From Motilimonas sp. E26 (GTDB lineage: Bacteria > Pseudomonadota > Gammaproteobacteria > Enterobacterales > CBDFNC01), in the NCBI RefSeq assembly GCF_021278025.1, contig NZ_JAIBHJ010000002.1:133043-197042 (forward strand): a stretch of DNA of 64,000 nt, in the 5' to 3' direction. Within the stretch, counting starts at the first letter, position 1. Every line of letters begins with the position of its first letter. Made by a program: the position numbers and the translations under genes. Shown here in pieces: positions 1 through 9,506 of this stretch. A model generated the notes under the pieces. That model saw only the letters and a program-made list of their open reading frames with translations, was not told the DNA's origin and ran no database searches.

Positions 1-229
1 AAACAAGGCCTAAACTTTTACATCGGCCACTCAGGGCGAAAAAGGCCGGCATTCATTTCAAGCAAAAGCCCATTGATAAAATGCATCATGCCTCCTTTTT
101 GATTTAAGAACACTTATCCATATTGGACAAACAAGGCCTAAACTTTTACATCGGCCACTCAGGGCGAAAAAGGCCGGCATTCATTTCAAGCAAAAGCCCA
201 TTGATTAAATACATCATGCCTCCTTGTTG
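1..229 (-). repeat. Tandem direct repeat (period 128 bp) holding two micro-ORFs
   Basis: Bases 1-101 and 129-229 are near identical: I count three mismatches, at 78/206, 83/211 and 98/226. A 27-base spacer separates them. Read on the minus strand, each copy carries a strong ribosome site (AAGGAGG), then ATGATG and a 22-23 codon frame ending in TAA (18-89 and 146-217). The peptides start MHFINGLLLE and MYLINGLLLE and share the rest. Two of the three differences change an amino acid. The copies lie directly downstream of astA, where astD is expected in this group, and AstD proteins commonly start M-x-x-(F/Y)-I-x-G. My inference is that these are duplicated, frame-broken astD 5' ends. They could instead be a translated leader or an unrelated repeat. 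The left copy may continue outside the window. Confidence 0.75.
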
Positions 230-246
230 AATTATTTAGTGAGTGG

Positions 247-1263
247 TTACAAACTCAGCACTCGCACTGTATCCCCTGCTACTATTTTTAACGCATCGGC
301 CACATCATGACTTAGCACCGCTTTATGATGCTTAAGTGACACACTGATAGATGCCACCGTGGCACGAAAATCAGTGACTGATATGTTGCTCACTATGTAT
401 TCAGCTTGGTCTATAGGTGAGCCAATTTCCACTTGCAAGCGCAAACAATCTCGCACCGAACGAATATGTTCAATTGGGCACTCAACGGTTGGCCCAGCAT
501 CAAAAATGTCAATATAGCCATTTTGATGAAACCCCTCTTTCTCTAGCAATTTTAGCGCAGGTAAGGTTTTTTCATGCACTTTACCAATCACCTGTTGCGC
601 TTGTGGGCTAAGTAAACTGATATAAATAGGATATTTAGGCATTAATTCGGCAATAAACTGCTTATTACCTAAGCCAGTTAAATGATCTACAGTGGGAAAA
701 TCGACAGAAAAAAAGTGCTGCTCAAGCCAAGCCCAAAAAGGCGAACGGCCATCTTGATCACTCACACCACGCATTTCTGCAATCACAGTGCGGGCAAAAC
801 GATTACGATGCTCCGCCATCAATAAAAAACGACAACGTGATAACAATCGGCCAGCATGACCACTGCGGTAAGGCTCACGTAAAAATAAGGTGCAAAGCTC
901 TGACACCCCAGTGTAATCGTTACTTAAAGTTAAGGTTTCAACTAAGTTATAGACCCCAAGTGTAGGGGAAGAGTGCACCACTTTGCCAACATGGTAATTA
1001 TAAAAAGGCGCGGTCATTCCCACCGCTGCTTCAATGGCTGTCGTGCCGACGATTTCACCCGAATTTAGGTCTTCAGCCACCATCAAATAGCCTTGATCGC
1101 CGGCTTGTTTTACTTCTTTGCTAAAGGAGGTAACAGAATGGTCAATTTTACGCTGCAATAATGCTTCGTTGACCGGCAGAGAGGTAAACCCCACACCTGA
1201 CTCCTCTGCCATTGCTAACAACTGGAACAAGTCTGAAGCTTTAATTGGACGGATCACTAGCAT
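247..1263 (-). CDS. astA: Arginine N-succinyltransferase AstA
   Basis: First enzyme of the arginine succinyltransferase (AST) pathway: transfers succinyl from succinyl-CoA to the alpha-amino group of arginine in the cytosol, allowing arginine use as nitrogen and carbon source. The 338-residue length is normal for AstA, and the N-terminus (MLVIRPIKASDLFQLL...) and central EMRGVSDQDG / FWAWLEQHFF stretches are family-like. The ATG is preceded by GGAG about 8 bases upstream. It lies 71 bp downstream of argD on the same strand, an arrangement typical of Shewanella and Vibrio (argD-astA-astD). The next gene should be astD, but the sequence after the stop is the 128-bp tandem repeat. Confidence 0.95.
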   Translation of the reverse strand: MLVIRPIKASDLFQLLAMAEESGVGFTSLPVNEALLQRKIDHSVTSFSKEVKQAGDQGYLMVAEDLNSGEIVGTTAIEAAVGMTAPFYNYHVGKVVHSSPTLGVYNLVETLTLSNDYTGVSELCTLFLREPYRSGHAGRLLSRCRFLLMAEHRNRFARTVIAEMRGVSDQDGRSPFWAWLEQHFFSVDFPTVDHLTGLGNKQFIAELMPKYPIYISLLSPQAQQVIGKVHEKTLPALKLLEKEGFHQNGYIDIFDAGPTVECPIEHIRSVRDCLRLQVEIGSPIDQAEYIVSNISVTDFRATVASISVSLKHHKAVLSHDVADALKIVAGDTVRVLSL

Positions 1264-1334
1264 AAGCGTACTCCATCATAATGCCCCAGCAACTAGGCTG
1301 GGGCTAAACTATCCATTCACGATAGCACAGATTA

Positions 1335-2561
<1,227 letters not shown>

Positions 2562-2642
2562 CTACTATCACGCCCTGAAAACAGAACAAACAACCAAACC
2601 ATGTTAATGTTTTGTTAATTATGTGGGCAAATTTAAAATTCG

Positions 2643-2656
2643 ACAATATTTATGCA
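2643..2656 (-). promoter_or_regulatory. Possible weak ARG box upstream of argD
   Basis: On the minus strand this reads TGCATAAATATTGT, a partial match to the ArgR half-site consensus TGAATNNNNATTCA with three mismatches in the ten conserved positions. It lies about 95 bp upstream of the argD start, in an A+T-rich stretch suitable for a promoter. It may act together with the stronger site at 2773. Confidence 0.35.
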
Positions 2657-2772
2657 AAAAAAGACTGCTTTTGCTACAGCTACACCGCCATCAAAAAGTA
2701 AATATTAAGTCACCTTTATTGAATAAAATAACCGAACACCCCAGATAAATCTAGGGGTAAAATATGAAAACA

Positions 2773-2786
2773 TGAATAAAAATTCA
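2773..2786. promoter_or_regulatory. ARG box (ArgR operator)
   Basis: TGAATAAAAATTCA matches the ArgR consensus TGAAT-N4-ATTCA at all ten conserved positions. It sits just after the pabA stop, 224 bp upstream of argD, in the only long gap of this cluster. ArgR with arginine represses biosynthetic promoters and can activate AST genes in enterobacteria; which applies here cannot be told from sequence. I see no second full box three bases away. Confidence 0.7.
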
Positions 2787-2800
2787 AAATAAAAGAATGA

Positions 2801-3379
2801 CTATTTAACCTGGCGAACAAAGTTATCTAACAACTGCAGTCCTTGCTGCGATAAAATGCTCTCTGGATGAAACTGCACCCCTTCCACCGCCAAGGTTTTA
2901 TGGCGAATAGCCATGATTTCACGCGGCCCTAAATGTTCGGTATAGGCACTCAGCTCAAAACAATCGGGTAAGCTTTCTGGCTCAAGCACTAAGCTATGAT
3001 ATCGCGTCACGGTTAACGGATTTTCAAGGCCAGTGAAAACACCAAGGCCATCGTGGGTAATCGGGCAAGTCTTACCATGCATCACCTGATTCGCACGCAC
3101 TACCTGAGCACCAAACACTTGGCCAATACTTTGATGGCCTAAGCAGACTCCCAACAAGGGGATCTCACCGGCAAAACGTTCAATCGCGGCCAGCGAAATT
3201 CCGGCATCGTTTGGCGTGCAAGGCCCGGGAGAGATCACTAAGTGCCCCGGCGCCATGTCTTTTATTTCTTTTAAAGAGATTTGATCGTTGCGTTTCACGA
3301 TCACCTCAACCCCTAGCTCACCAAAATATTGGTATAGGTTGTAGGTGAAAGAGTCGTAGTTATCGATCATTAGTAGCAT
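2801..3379 (-). CDS. pabA: Aminodeoxychorismate/anthranilate synthase glutamine amidotransferase subunit
   Basis: Class I glutamine amidotransferase of 192 residues that releases ammonia from glutamine for PabB (folate pathway) or TrpE. Visible are the N-terminal [19 protein letters not shown], the oxyanion [10 protein letters not shown] segment, the nucleophile in [11 protein letters not shown] (Cys79) and the His/Glu of FHPESIL near the C-terminus. It is placed upstream of argD-astA as in related genomes and not next to trp genes, so PabA is the likelier name; some such proteins serve both pathways. Confidence 0.93.
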   Translation of the reverse strand: MLLMIDNYDSFTYNLYQYFGELGVEVIVKRNDQISLKEIKDMAPGHLVISPGPCTPNDAGISLAAIERFAGEIPLLGVCLGHQSIGQVFGAQVVRANQVMHGKTCPITHDGLGVFTGLENPLTVTRYHSLVLEPESLPDCFELSAYTEHLGPREIMAIRHKTLAVEGVQFHPESILSQQGLQLLDNFVRQVK

Positions 3380-3567
3380 GATTTACCTATTCCAAAATTT
3401 GCCATCAGAGGTGCACAAAAAGAAATCGCTATCATACCTACAATCAATGAGGGTGCAATTATTGCTGCATTCAATATCGGTTAAGGCAAGATTTGATAAT
3501 ATTATCGAAACGCAGCTAATCGCGATAATATAGCAAAGTGGTTCAAACAAATGCCCAAGGAGTCAAA

Positions 3568-4317
3568 ATGTCAAACCAATTCAAAGGACTGCTCGCAACT
3601 GCCGCACTTGTACTGCTTGGTGGCTGTAACTTTATCATCACCAATGGCGATGTTTGGCGTAATGAAACCCAATTTCGCGCCATCAATTTTATTGCGCCGC
3701 AAATCGATGTGCAAAACACCGATGAAAAAGGAATTTGGACCAATAATCTGGTGCAAAATCTTAATTATCGTGAAGTATCTCAGCAAGTTAAGTTTGACTT
3801 AGGCAATGACAATCAACGCGATTATTTAATTAAAGCCGTTGATTCTAATAGCCGTGAAGACATAGTCACCACTCACCGCGTCTCCTTGCAACAAGACATG
3901 GAGTATTTACTGTATCAATATGGCGATGTGACCAGCGTCGGCAACACTCGGCCATTAATGAGAACCAGTCAGATCTTTACCGATAAGGTGAGCGATGGCT
4001 TTGTTCGTACCCGCTTTATTCATGTGCTGCCTAGTTACGCTCAAGACGTAGATGTATACCTTGACAACTATAAACAAATTTCTGACTTAAAATATGGTTT
4101 TGTCTCGGCGACCCGCTCTGTTAGCTCCAGCACTGGCGGTTATTTATTACGGGTAGTCAAAGCCAAACAAAACCCAGATGTGTTAGCTAACCAACTGCTA
4201 AACAAAACCATTTACTTGGACAACAACAGCAGCTATCAAATCTTTATTTCCCCTGCCTCAGCCAACGGTAATGGCGTTGGCGTAGATGCCACCTTATACC
4301 GCGAGCCCACCGAATAA
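3568..4317 (+). CDS. DUF4397-type outer-surface lipoprotein
   Basis: Predicted lipoprotein of 249 residues. The signal peptide MSNQFKGLLATAALVLLGGC ends in a lipobox (LGG-C20). The C-terminal half (VRTRFIHVLPSYAQDVDVYL and following) fits the DUF4397 pattern, in which an I-H-x-x-P segment is followed by a D-V-Y-x-D strand. The start at 3568 is preceded by AAGGAG with seven-base spacing; an upstream in-frame start at 3538 lacks a ribosome site and would place extra residues before the signal peptide. Function unknown; the family is extracytoplasmic and thought to be ligand- or carbohydrate-associated. It is monocistronic, divergent from pabA. Confidence 0.75.
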   Translation: MSNQFKGLLATAALVLLGGCNFIITNGDVWRNETQFRAINFIAPQIDVQNTDEKGIWTNNLVQNLNYREVSQQVKFDLGNDNQRDYLIKAVDSNSREDIVTTHRVSLQQDMEYLLYQYGDVTSVGNTRPLMRTSQIFTDKVSDGFVRTRFIHVLPSYAQDVDVYLDNYKQISDLKYGFVSATRSVSSSTGGYLLRVVKAKQNPDVLANQLLNKTIYLDNNSSYQIFISPASANGNGVGVDATLYREPTE

Positions 4318-4383
4318 AGATCTGATCGGCCACCCGCGGCGTTTAACTACACTCACACTAGGTAAACGCACGCGGATATTCTA

Positions 4384-5958
4384 ATGACGATGGCCAACTA
4401 CCACACTCTGCGCCTGATTTTAGGCGATCAGCTCAACGCCCATCACTCTTGGTACCAAACCAAAGATAGTGGGGTGCTGTACTTGATTGCCGAGCTAAAA
4501 CAAGAAACCGATTATGTGGCGCATCACGTGCAAAAGGTGTGCGCGTTTTTTGCTGCGATGCAAGGCTTTGCTAACGCATTAAAGCAAGCTGGTCATCAGG
4601 TATTGCACTTAACCTTAGATGACAGCCAAGTCTATCAAGACTTACCCGATTTACTCACGCAGTTGTGCCAACAACACGGCATTAGCCAGTTACAGTTTCA
4701 ACGCCCCGATGAATATCGGTTGCGCCAACAGCTTATTAATTTACAAATAGACAAGGTGAATATCAGTGAGTGGGACAGCGAACATTTTTTAGTGCCTTTT
4801 TGCGAGCTAGGTGATTATTTCGCCCCAAATAAACATGTATTAATGGAAGGCTTTTATCGCAAGCTGCGCAAACGCTTTAACCTGCTGATGGAAGATGATG
4901 GCAAGACGTTAGGGGACAAGCCTCTGGGTGGAAAGTGGAATTACGATGCGCAAAACCGCAATAAGTTTAAGAGTGCCGATCTCGCTAACATTCCCGCGCC
5001 CCTACTATTTGACAACCCGATTGAAGAAATTTTAGCCCGCCTTAAGCGCCATCAAATTAACACCATAGGTGAAGTAGCTGAGCACTTACCTTGGCCGATT
5101 AACCGCAAGCAATCATTGGCGTTATTGGATTTTTTCTGCCAACACTGCCTGCCAAATTTTGGCCAATTTCAAGATGCAATGACCGCCAACAGTCCGCATC
5201 AATGGAGCTTGTATCATTCGCGCTTATCCTTTGCCCTCAATGCAAAAATCTTACATCCGATGCAAGTGATTCAAGCGGCCATTAGCGCGTTTGAGCAGCG
5301 CCCCGAGCACATTAGCTTGGCGCAAGTAGAAGGTTTTGTAAGGCAAATTTTAGGCTGGCGCGAATACGTACGCGGCGTGTATTGGGCCAATATGCCCCAT
5401 TATAGCGAGCTAAATAGCCTCGATGCCCAGCGTGCCCTGCCCGCATTTTATTGGCACGGTAACACCAAGATGAACTGCATGGGCCATGCCATTAAGCAAT
5501 CCCTTGAAACCAGCTACGCTCATCACATTCAGCGTTTAATGGTCACCGGCAATTTCGCCCTGCTCACTGGCATTCACCCCGATGCCATGGATGAGTGGTA
5601 TCTAGGCATTTATATCGACGCCATTGAATGGGTAGAAATGCCCAACACCCGCGGCATGAGCCAGTTTGCCGACGGCGGCATTATTGCTACCAAGCCCTAC
5701 GCCGCCAGTGGCAATTACATTAATAAAATGAGTGATTATTGCAAAGGTTGCCACTATCAAGTCAAGCAACGTGATGGCGAAGGCGCCTGCCCCTTTAACA
5801 GCTTATATTGGCAATTTATGATTAAACACCGCGCGCGCTTAGCCAACAACCCACGTATTGGCATGGTGTATCGCAATTGGGATACACAAACGCCCGAGCA
5901 ACAGCAAAGTATCTTAGCTCAGGCGCAGGATTATTTAGCCAATATTGACGATTTGTGA
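4384..5958 (+). CDS. Iron-sulfur bacterial cryptochrome/photolyase (FeS-BCP, (6-4) photolyase type)
   Basis: Flavoprotein of 524 residues in the deoxyribodipyrimidine photolyase-related family. The N-terminus (LRLILGDQLNAHHSWY) is the antenna-domain start of the family. Cysteines at 365, 453, 456 and 469 (NCMGH, YCKGC, GACPF) have exactly the 88-3-13 spacing of the four 4Fe-4S ligands in Agrobacterium PhrB. The FAD pocket segment around RLMVTGNFALLTGIHPDAMDEWYLG is well preserved. PhrB-type enzymes repair (6-4) photoproducts with blue light. ATG at 4390 is an alternative start; neither has a strong ribosome site. No chaperone or regulatory partner is adjacent; the 3' flank holds a pair of inverted REP sequences. 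Confidence 0.88.
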   Translation: MTMANYHTLRLILGDQLNAHHSWYQTKDSGVLYLIAELKQETDYVAHHVQKVCAFFAAMQGFANALKQAGHQVLHLTLDDSQVYQDLPDLLTQLCQQHGISQLQFQRPDEYRLRQQLINLQIDKVNISEWDSEHFLVPFCELGDYFAPNKHVLMEGFYRKLRKRFNLLMEDDGKTLGDKPLGGKWNYDAQNRNKFKSADLANIPAPLLFDNPIEEILARLKRHQINTIGEVAEHLPWPINRKQSLALLDFFCQHCLPNFGQFQDAMTANSPHQWSLYHSRLSFALNAKILHPMQVIQAAISAFEQRPEHISLAQVEGFVRQILGWREYVRGVYWANMPHYSELNSLDAQRALPAFYWHGNTKMNCMGHAIKQSLETSYAHHIQRLMVTGNFALLTGIHPDAMDEWYLGIYIDAIEWVEMPNTRGMSQFADGGIIATKPYAASGNYINKMSDYCKGCHYQVKQRDGEGACPFNSLYWQFMIKHRARLANNPRIGMVYRNWDTQTPEQQQSILAQAQDYLANIDDL

Positions 5959-5967
5959 CCGGTAGGC

Positions 5968-5995
5968 GTAGGAACCGCAGTCATGCGGCGATAAA
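5968..5995 (+). repeat. REP element, forward copy
   Basis: GTAGGAAC head, stem CGCA-GTCA-TGCG, tail GCGATAAA. It belongs to the family whose consensus is GTAGGAGC-stem-AGTNAT-stem-GCGATAAA and lies just after the photolyase stop. With the inverted copy at 6016 it forms a head-to-head pair between two convergent genes. Confidence 0.8.
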
Positions 5996-6015
5996 TTGTT
6001 AGACTCAACAGACCC

Positions 6016-6042
6016 AATCGCCCCATGACTGGGGCTTGCTAC
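6016..6042 (-). repeat. REP element, inverted copy
   Basis: On the minus strand: GTAGCAAGCCCCAGTCATGGGGCGATT. The stem GCCCC/GGGGC differs from the neighbouring copy, but pairing and the AGTCAT loop are kept. It sits just downstream of the MATE gene and could also help end transcription of both convergent genes. Confidence 0.78.
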
Positions 6043-6050
6043 ATAAAAAA

Positions 6051-7460
6051 TTACGCGGCAACTGCTGGCACAGTGTCAGTTGGCGCGGTCTCTGGTTCAT
6101 TGACTAGATTAGCTAACCAGCGCTTGCCGTGGATCCGTCTTAATACCAACACTATCTTAACGACCTCTTCGGTTAAGATTGCCATGATCACCCAAGGTAA
6201 GGGCCAACCGAGAACAAAGATGGTGAACAAGGCAATCGGAATACCAATCCCCCATAACCCAAAGATATCGATAAAGGCAGCGTACTTCATGTCACCACCA
6301 CTGCGCAGCGCCCCCGAGATCCCCATCATGTTGAATACGCGTAGTGGAATGGCAAAAGCCAAAATCAGCAGCACTTGCAAAGCCATATCTAACTCAGGTG
6401 TATTAAGCAACACTAAACCTTGCTTGATCCAATCCAGCGTTAAGTAAGTCAGCGGACCAATACACATGGCAACAGCAACACCGCTTATGATTAACAGCCA
6501 AGCTTTATTCCACGCTCGTTCGTATTGCTCGGCGCCTAATTCTTGGCCAACTAAGGTCGCCGTTGCCACGCCTAGGCCAAAAAAGCCAGATAATACGAGG
6601 GATTCTATCGGCCCTAAAATACTCATTACAGCTAGCGCACTAATACTAATGTGGCCAAGTAAAAAGCTATAGGTCACTGTACCAAGAGCCCAGCCCCCAT
6701 TTTGCAACATAGCGGGAACGGCAATACTGAAATAGCGCTGGCGCGCCTTTTTAGCTAAGCCATCTTTATAATCTTGCCAGCGAGGCGCGTATTGACCACG
6801 CCATTGATACATATATGCCACCAGCATCACCGTTTGTACAAAACGCGATACAGCAGTACCAACTGCGGCCCCCATCACACCCCACTGCGGAAAGCCCCAT
6901 AAGCCAAAAATTAACAAAGCGTTTAAGCCAGCGTTAAGCACCACGGCAAAGACACTGATGTAAGTTGGCATTTTCGCTTCACCAACGGCGCGTAACATAG
7001 ATTCAATGGGCACAGCCACGGCGGTAAAAATCACCGTCCAACCCGTTATTAATAAATACTGCGTGGCAAGCTCACTAAAGCCAGCTTCTCCCCCTGCCAA
7101 TCCTATCACCACATCAGGAGCAAAAAGATAAAGCAAAACAAATGGCAAGGTAATAACTAGCGACACCATAAAAGCTTGAGCTAAGGTTCGTTTAACCCCA
7201 GCAATATTGTTCGCGCCAAAATACTGCGCAGCCAAAATCGCCACCCCAGCACTGCTACCGATAATAGCCAGTAAATTAAAAAACAATACTCGACCGCTAA
7301 GGCCTACGGCCGCAACAGCCTGTTCGCCAAGACTAGCAACCATCAATGCATCGACCAGAGCCAACATAGAAAACAACAAAGATTGGATCGCAACTGGGAC
7401 AGCGATACTGCGAACTTGACGCCAAAACTGGCTGTCTGCTGACTGAAAAAGGGCTTTCAT
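6051..7460 (-). CDS. MATE-family multidrug/toxin efflux transporter
   Basis: Inner-membrane protein of 469 residues with about twelve hydrophobic segments in two related halves, the size and topology of MATE (NorM-like) antiporters that expel cationic drugs in exchange for Na+ or H+. Family-like features include the PVAIQSLLFSMLALVDALMVASLG start and repeated LGxxAxAAxGL-type segments. The start has a GGAG site. It diverges from an AraC-type regulator across 107 bp, which suggests direct regulation by that protein. Substrate cannot be told from sequence. Confidence 0.9.
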   Translation of the reverse strand: MKALFQSADSQFWRQVRSIAVPVAIQSLLFSMLALVDALMVASLGEQAVAAVGLSGRVLFFNLLAIIGSSAGVAILAAQYFGANNIAGVKRTLAQAFMVSLVITLPFVLLYLFAPDVVIGLAGGEAGFSELATQYLLITGWTVIFTAVAVPIESMLRAVGEAKMPTYISVFAVVLNAGLNALLIFGLWGFPQWGVMGAAVGTAVSRFVQTVMLVAYMYQWRGQYAPRWQDYKDGLAKKARQRYFSIAVPAMLQNGGWALGTVTYSFLLGHISISALAVMSILGPIESLVLSGFFGLGVATATLVGQELGAEQYERAWNKAWLLIISGVAVAMCIGPLTYLTLDWIKQGLVLLNTPELDMALQVLLILAFAIPLRVFNMMGISGALRSGGDMKYAAFIDIFGLWGIGIPIALFTIFVLGWPLPWVIMAILTEEVVKIVLVLRRIHGKRWLANLVNEPETAPTDTVPAVAA

Positions 7461-7524
7461 ACTGGCTCCAAGTGATCATTGACACAATCGCTATAGAATA
7501 CGCTTAAGCCCCAAAAAGTGATTA

Positions 7525-7533
7525 TGCTATACT
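7525..7533 (+). promoter_or_regulatory. Extended -10 promoter for the AraC-type gene
   Basis: TGCTATACT is a good extended -10 element (TGN-TATACT) about 35 bp upstream of the AraC-type start; the -35 region is weak. It lies in the divergent 107-bp intergenic region shared with the MATE gene. Confidence 0.45.
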
Positions 7534-7567
7534 CGCAGCTAGTTATTAAAAACTATCATTCTAGATT

Positions 7568-8452
7568 ATGCCTATATCACCTTGCCATTTTACTATTTCA
7601 CCAAAATGCCAGCAAAAAGTTCTGGGGCCAGAAGAGCTTGCAGCATTAGCAACACAACAAATTATTCAATGTGGCAGTTGCCTTGCGATAGAGGAGTTTT
7701 CAATTTCTCGTCCTAATCCTGATTTTGTGACCTTACTTTTTACCTTTAGTGGTAAGGGCCAACTGCACACCAAAGATCACGACTACGAACTTGAGCCTGG
7801 TAGCCTATTAATCATACCGAACAATTTTGCCAATCGGATTGAACTAGCGGATAAAGAATGGCAACTGGCTTGGATGATGATGCAGCCAGACGCCCCTTTG
7901 GTAAAAGGTATCAAACAACAAGTCCAGCTACTCTATATGCCCTACGGTGAATTGCTAAAAAATTGCATCGATGGCTTGGTATTAACACAAGGGCTATCTG
8001 CTTTATCCCACTCCAAAATTCAGCCTTTGCTGATCGCGCAAATGATCCAAGTATTAACCGCAAGCTTAGCGGATCAATCAGCCCATGATAGGCAAGCACT
8101 GCGTTTGCGCCAAGTTTTTGAGCAAGTAGAACAAAAGCTAGACCATAACTGGAGCGTGGAAGAAATGGCTAGGCTAGCGCACTTTTCGTCGCCCCATTTT
8201 CATCGTTTATGTAAACAGTATTACCAAAGTAGCCCGCTACAACAGGTGATTAAATTACGTATGAATCAAGCCAAACGCTTGCTCAGCGGCACTGATTGGC
8301 CGATCCAAGATATCGCCGAATTAGTGGGATACAGTGAGCTAACCAATTTTTCTACCCGGTTTCGCAAGCTTCATGGACTAAGCCCAACCGGGTTTAGAAA
8401 ACAACACACTAGCTTTGATACGTCTACGCTAGCCACTGCACAATCAAGCTAG
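7568..8452 (+). CDS. AraC-family transcriptional regulator
   Basis: Cytosolic DNA-binding regulator of 294 residues. Residues about 30-110 form a cupin-like sensor domain (GKGQLHTKDHDYELEPGSLLIIPNN). Residues about 185-285 are the AraC/XylS DNA-binding domain with two helix-turn-helix units (WSVEEMARLAHFSSPHFHRL and IQDIAELVGYSELTNFSTRF, then LSPTGFRKQ). The ATG at 7568 gives a full-length family member. The gene diverges from the MATE transporter, its most likely target. Its last 29 bases overlap the 3' end of the convergent kinase gene. Confidence 0.9.
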   Translation: MPISPCHFTISPKCQQKVLGPEELAALATQQIIQCGSCLAIEEFSISRPNPDFVTLLFTFSGKGQLHTKDHDYELEPGSLLIIPNNFANRIELADKEWQLAWMMMQPDAPLVKGIKQQVQLLYMPYGELLKNCIDGLVLTQGLSALSHSKIQPLLIAQMIQVLTASLADQSAHDRQALRLRQVFEQVEQKLDHNWSVEEMARLAHFSSPHFHRLCKQYYQSSPLQQVIKLRMNQAKRLLSGTDWPIQDIAELVGYSELTNFSTRFRKLHGLSPTGFRKQHTSFDTSTLATAQSS

Positions 8453-8942
8453 CACCTTGCTCGGGCGAAAGTTGGGTAGTATCTAAGGTGAAATCATAAT
8501 TAAACACTTTATGTACTAGCGGATACTCATATTCAGCTAAGCCGATAGCGCGATCCCCTCGCGCCAACTCCCGTCGTTGAGCCTCGGCCAAATCACAATA
8601 CACGCCAATAACACAAACTTGATATGGACTGAGTAGGGTCATTAAGCTATCTACTTCTGCGGCATCAATCCAAGCATTGTCGATAATCAGTTTGCAGCCC
8701 GCGTCAAGTAAGCTAGGCAAGCAGCGGTGATAACCATCCACCAATTGAGCGTAATCATAACCACCTCGGGTAATAGGTTCGCCTTTCATCATGTTGGCTA
8801 AATCACTCGGTGGTAACGCATAAAGCACGCTATCAATACTAAAATTTAAGTATTGCTCTACCAGTTGCTCCTGTAGCGCCTTCGCCACGCTGGTTTTACC
8901 TGAGCTTCCCGTCCCATTTAATATAATGACTTGTGGCAACAT
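8424..8942 (-). CDS. Chloramphenicol phosphotransferase-like P-loop kinase
   Basis: Small P-loop enzyme of 172 residues similar to the CPT family typified by Streptomyces chloramphenicol 3-O-phosphotransferase. Visible: Walker A GTGSSGKTS near residue 12, acidic motif IIDNAWID, GVYCDLAEAQRRELARGDRAIG (lid region with arginines) and the C-terminal YDFTLDTTQLSPEQ. The ATG at 8942 follows GGAGG at five-base spacing; an upstream in-frame ATG at 8954 lacks one. Real substrate unknown: many homologues are not resistance genes. It overlaps the AraC-type gene tail to tail by 29 bp. With the neighbouring MATE pump this gives a small xenobiotic-flavoured group, though no shared promoter is evident. Confidence 0.75.
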   Translation of the reverse strand: MLPQVIILNGTGSSGKTSVAKALQEQLVEQYLNFSIDSVLYALPPSDLANMMKGEPITRGGYDYAQLVDGYHRCLPSLLDAGCKLIIDNAWIDAAEVDSLMTLLSPYQVCVIGVYCDLAEAQRRELARGDRAIGLAEYEYPLVHKVFNYDFTLDTTQLSPEQGASLIVQWLA

Positions 8943-9028
8943 GTGTTCCTCCAACTATTAAATTTTATTCGGCTTAGTTACCAAATAAGATATTACATTC
9001 AAATAGTTAAAGAAAACATTTTTGAAAA

Positions 9029-9476
9029 TCAATTTAGTGATAGGCTAGCCGTGTTAATCACGCAATCTCGCCCCGCTGGTTTACCCATATATAATGCACG
9101 ATCTGCTTGCTTTAACAGTGCTTCAGTATCCTTGATATCACTCGAACCGGCTAATCCAATAGTGATCGTTAATACTTCGCTGAATCAACTTAATAGGTCA
9201 GCAGCAATGCTCTTACCCCTTGACGATCTTTCTCTGCAGCCGCCATGGCTTCCACGGCAGAAGTATGGCGTAAAATTCTTCAACACCAAAACGGGCTACA
9301 TTGCCTTGGCCTTCACGCGCTAGCTGAGTTAAACAATGAGCGACTACCTGCATAGCTTGGTCACCTCCGTCGTGACCACGTAAATCATTAAATTTTTTAA
9401 AATGATCAACGTCTATCATCATCACGGTAAAGGGCTCATTGGTACGTTGAGCCAAGCGCATTTGTGGCACCAACAT
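9029..9476 (-). pseudogene. Decayed GGDEF (diguanylate cyclase) domain
   Basis: Remnant of a c-di-GMP synthase domain. The first piece, 9213-9476, reads MMIDVDHFKKFNDLRGHDGGDQAMQ... up to RFGVEEFYAILL, where the signature GG(D/E)EF has become GVEEF. Near 9240 the match moves to another frame (AAEKDRQGVRALLLTY then stop near 9190), and a third frame, 9178 down to 9029, restores the domain C-terminus (LTITIGLAGS... LLKQADRALYMGKPAGRD). So there are at least two frameshifts plus loss of everything before the metal-binding helix, and no sensor domain remains upstream. I call it non-functional. Confidence 0.85.
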
Positions 9477-9506
9477 TTAGCTCATATAATGAGCACTAAT
9501 TAGATA

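Noticed and set aside
1-229. CRISPR-like repeat array
   Set aside because: Only two copies, each about 100 bp with a 27-bp spacer and coding signals; no cas genes nearby.
6025-6447. Plus-strand ORF of 140 codons and others within the MATE gene
   Set aside because: Antisense to a membrane protein with clear family similarity; no start signal.
8931-9323. Plus-strand ORF of 130 codons
   Set aside because: Antisense to the GGDEF relic; the meaningful protein similarity is on the minus strand.
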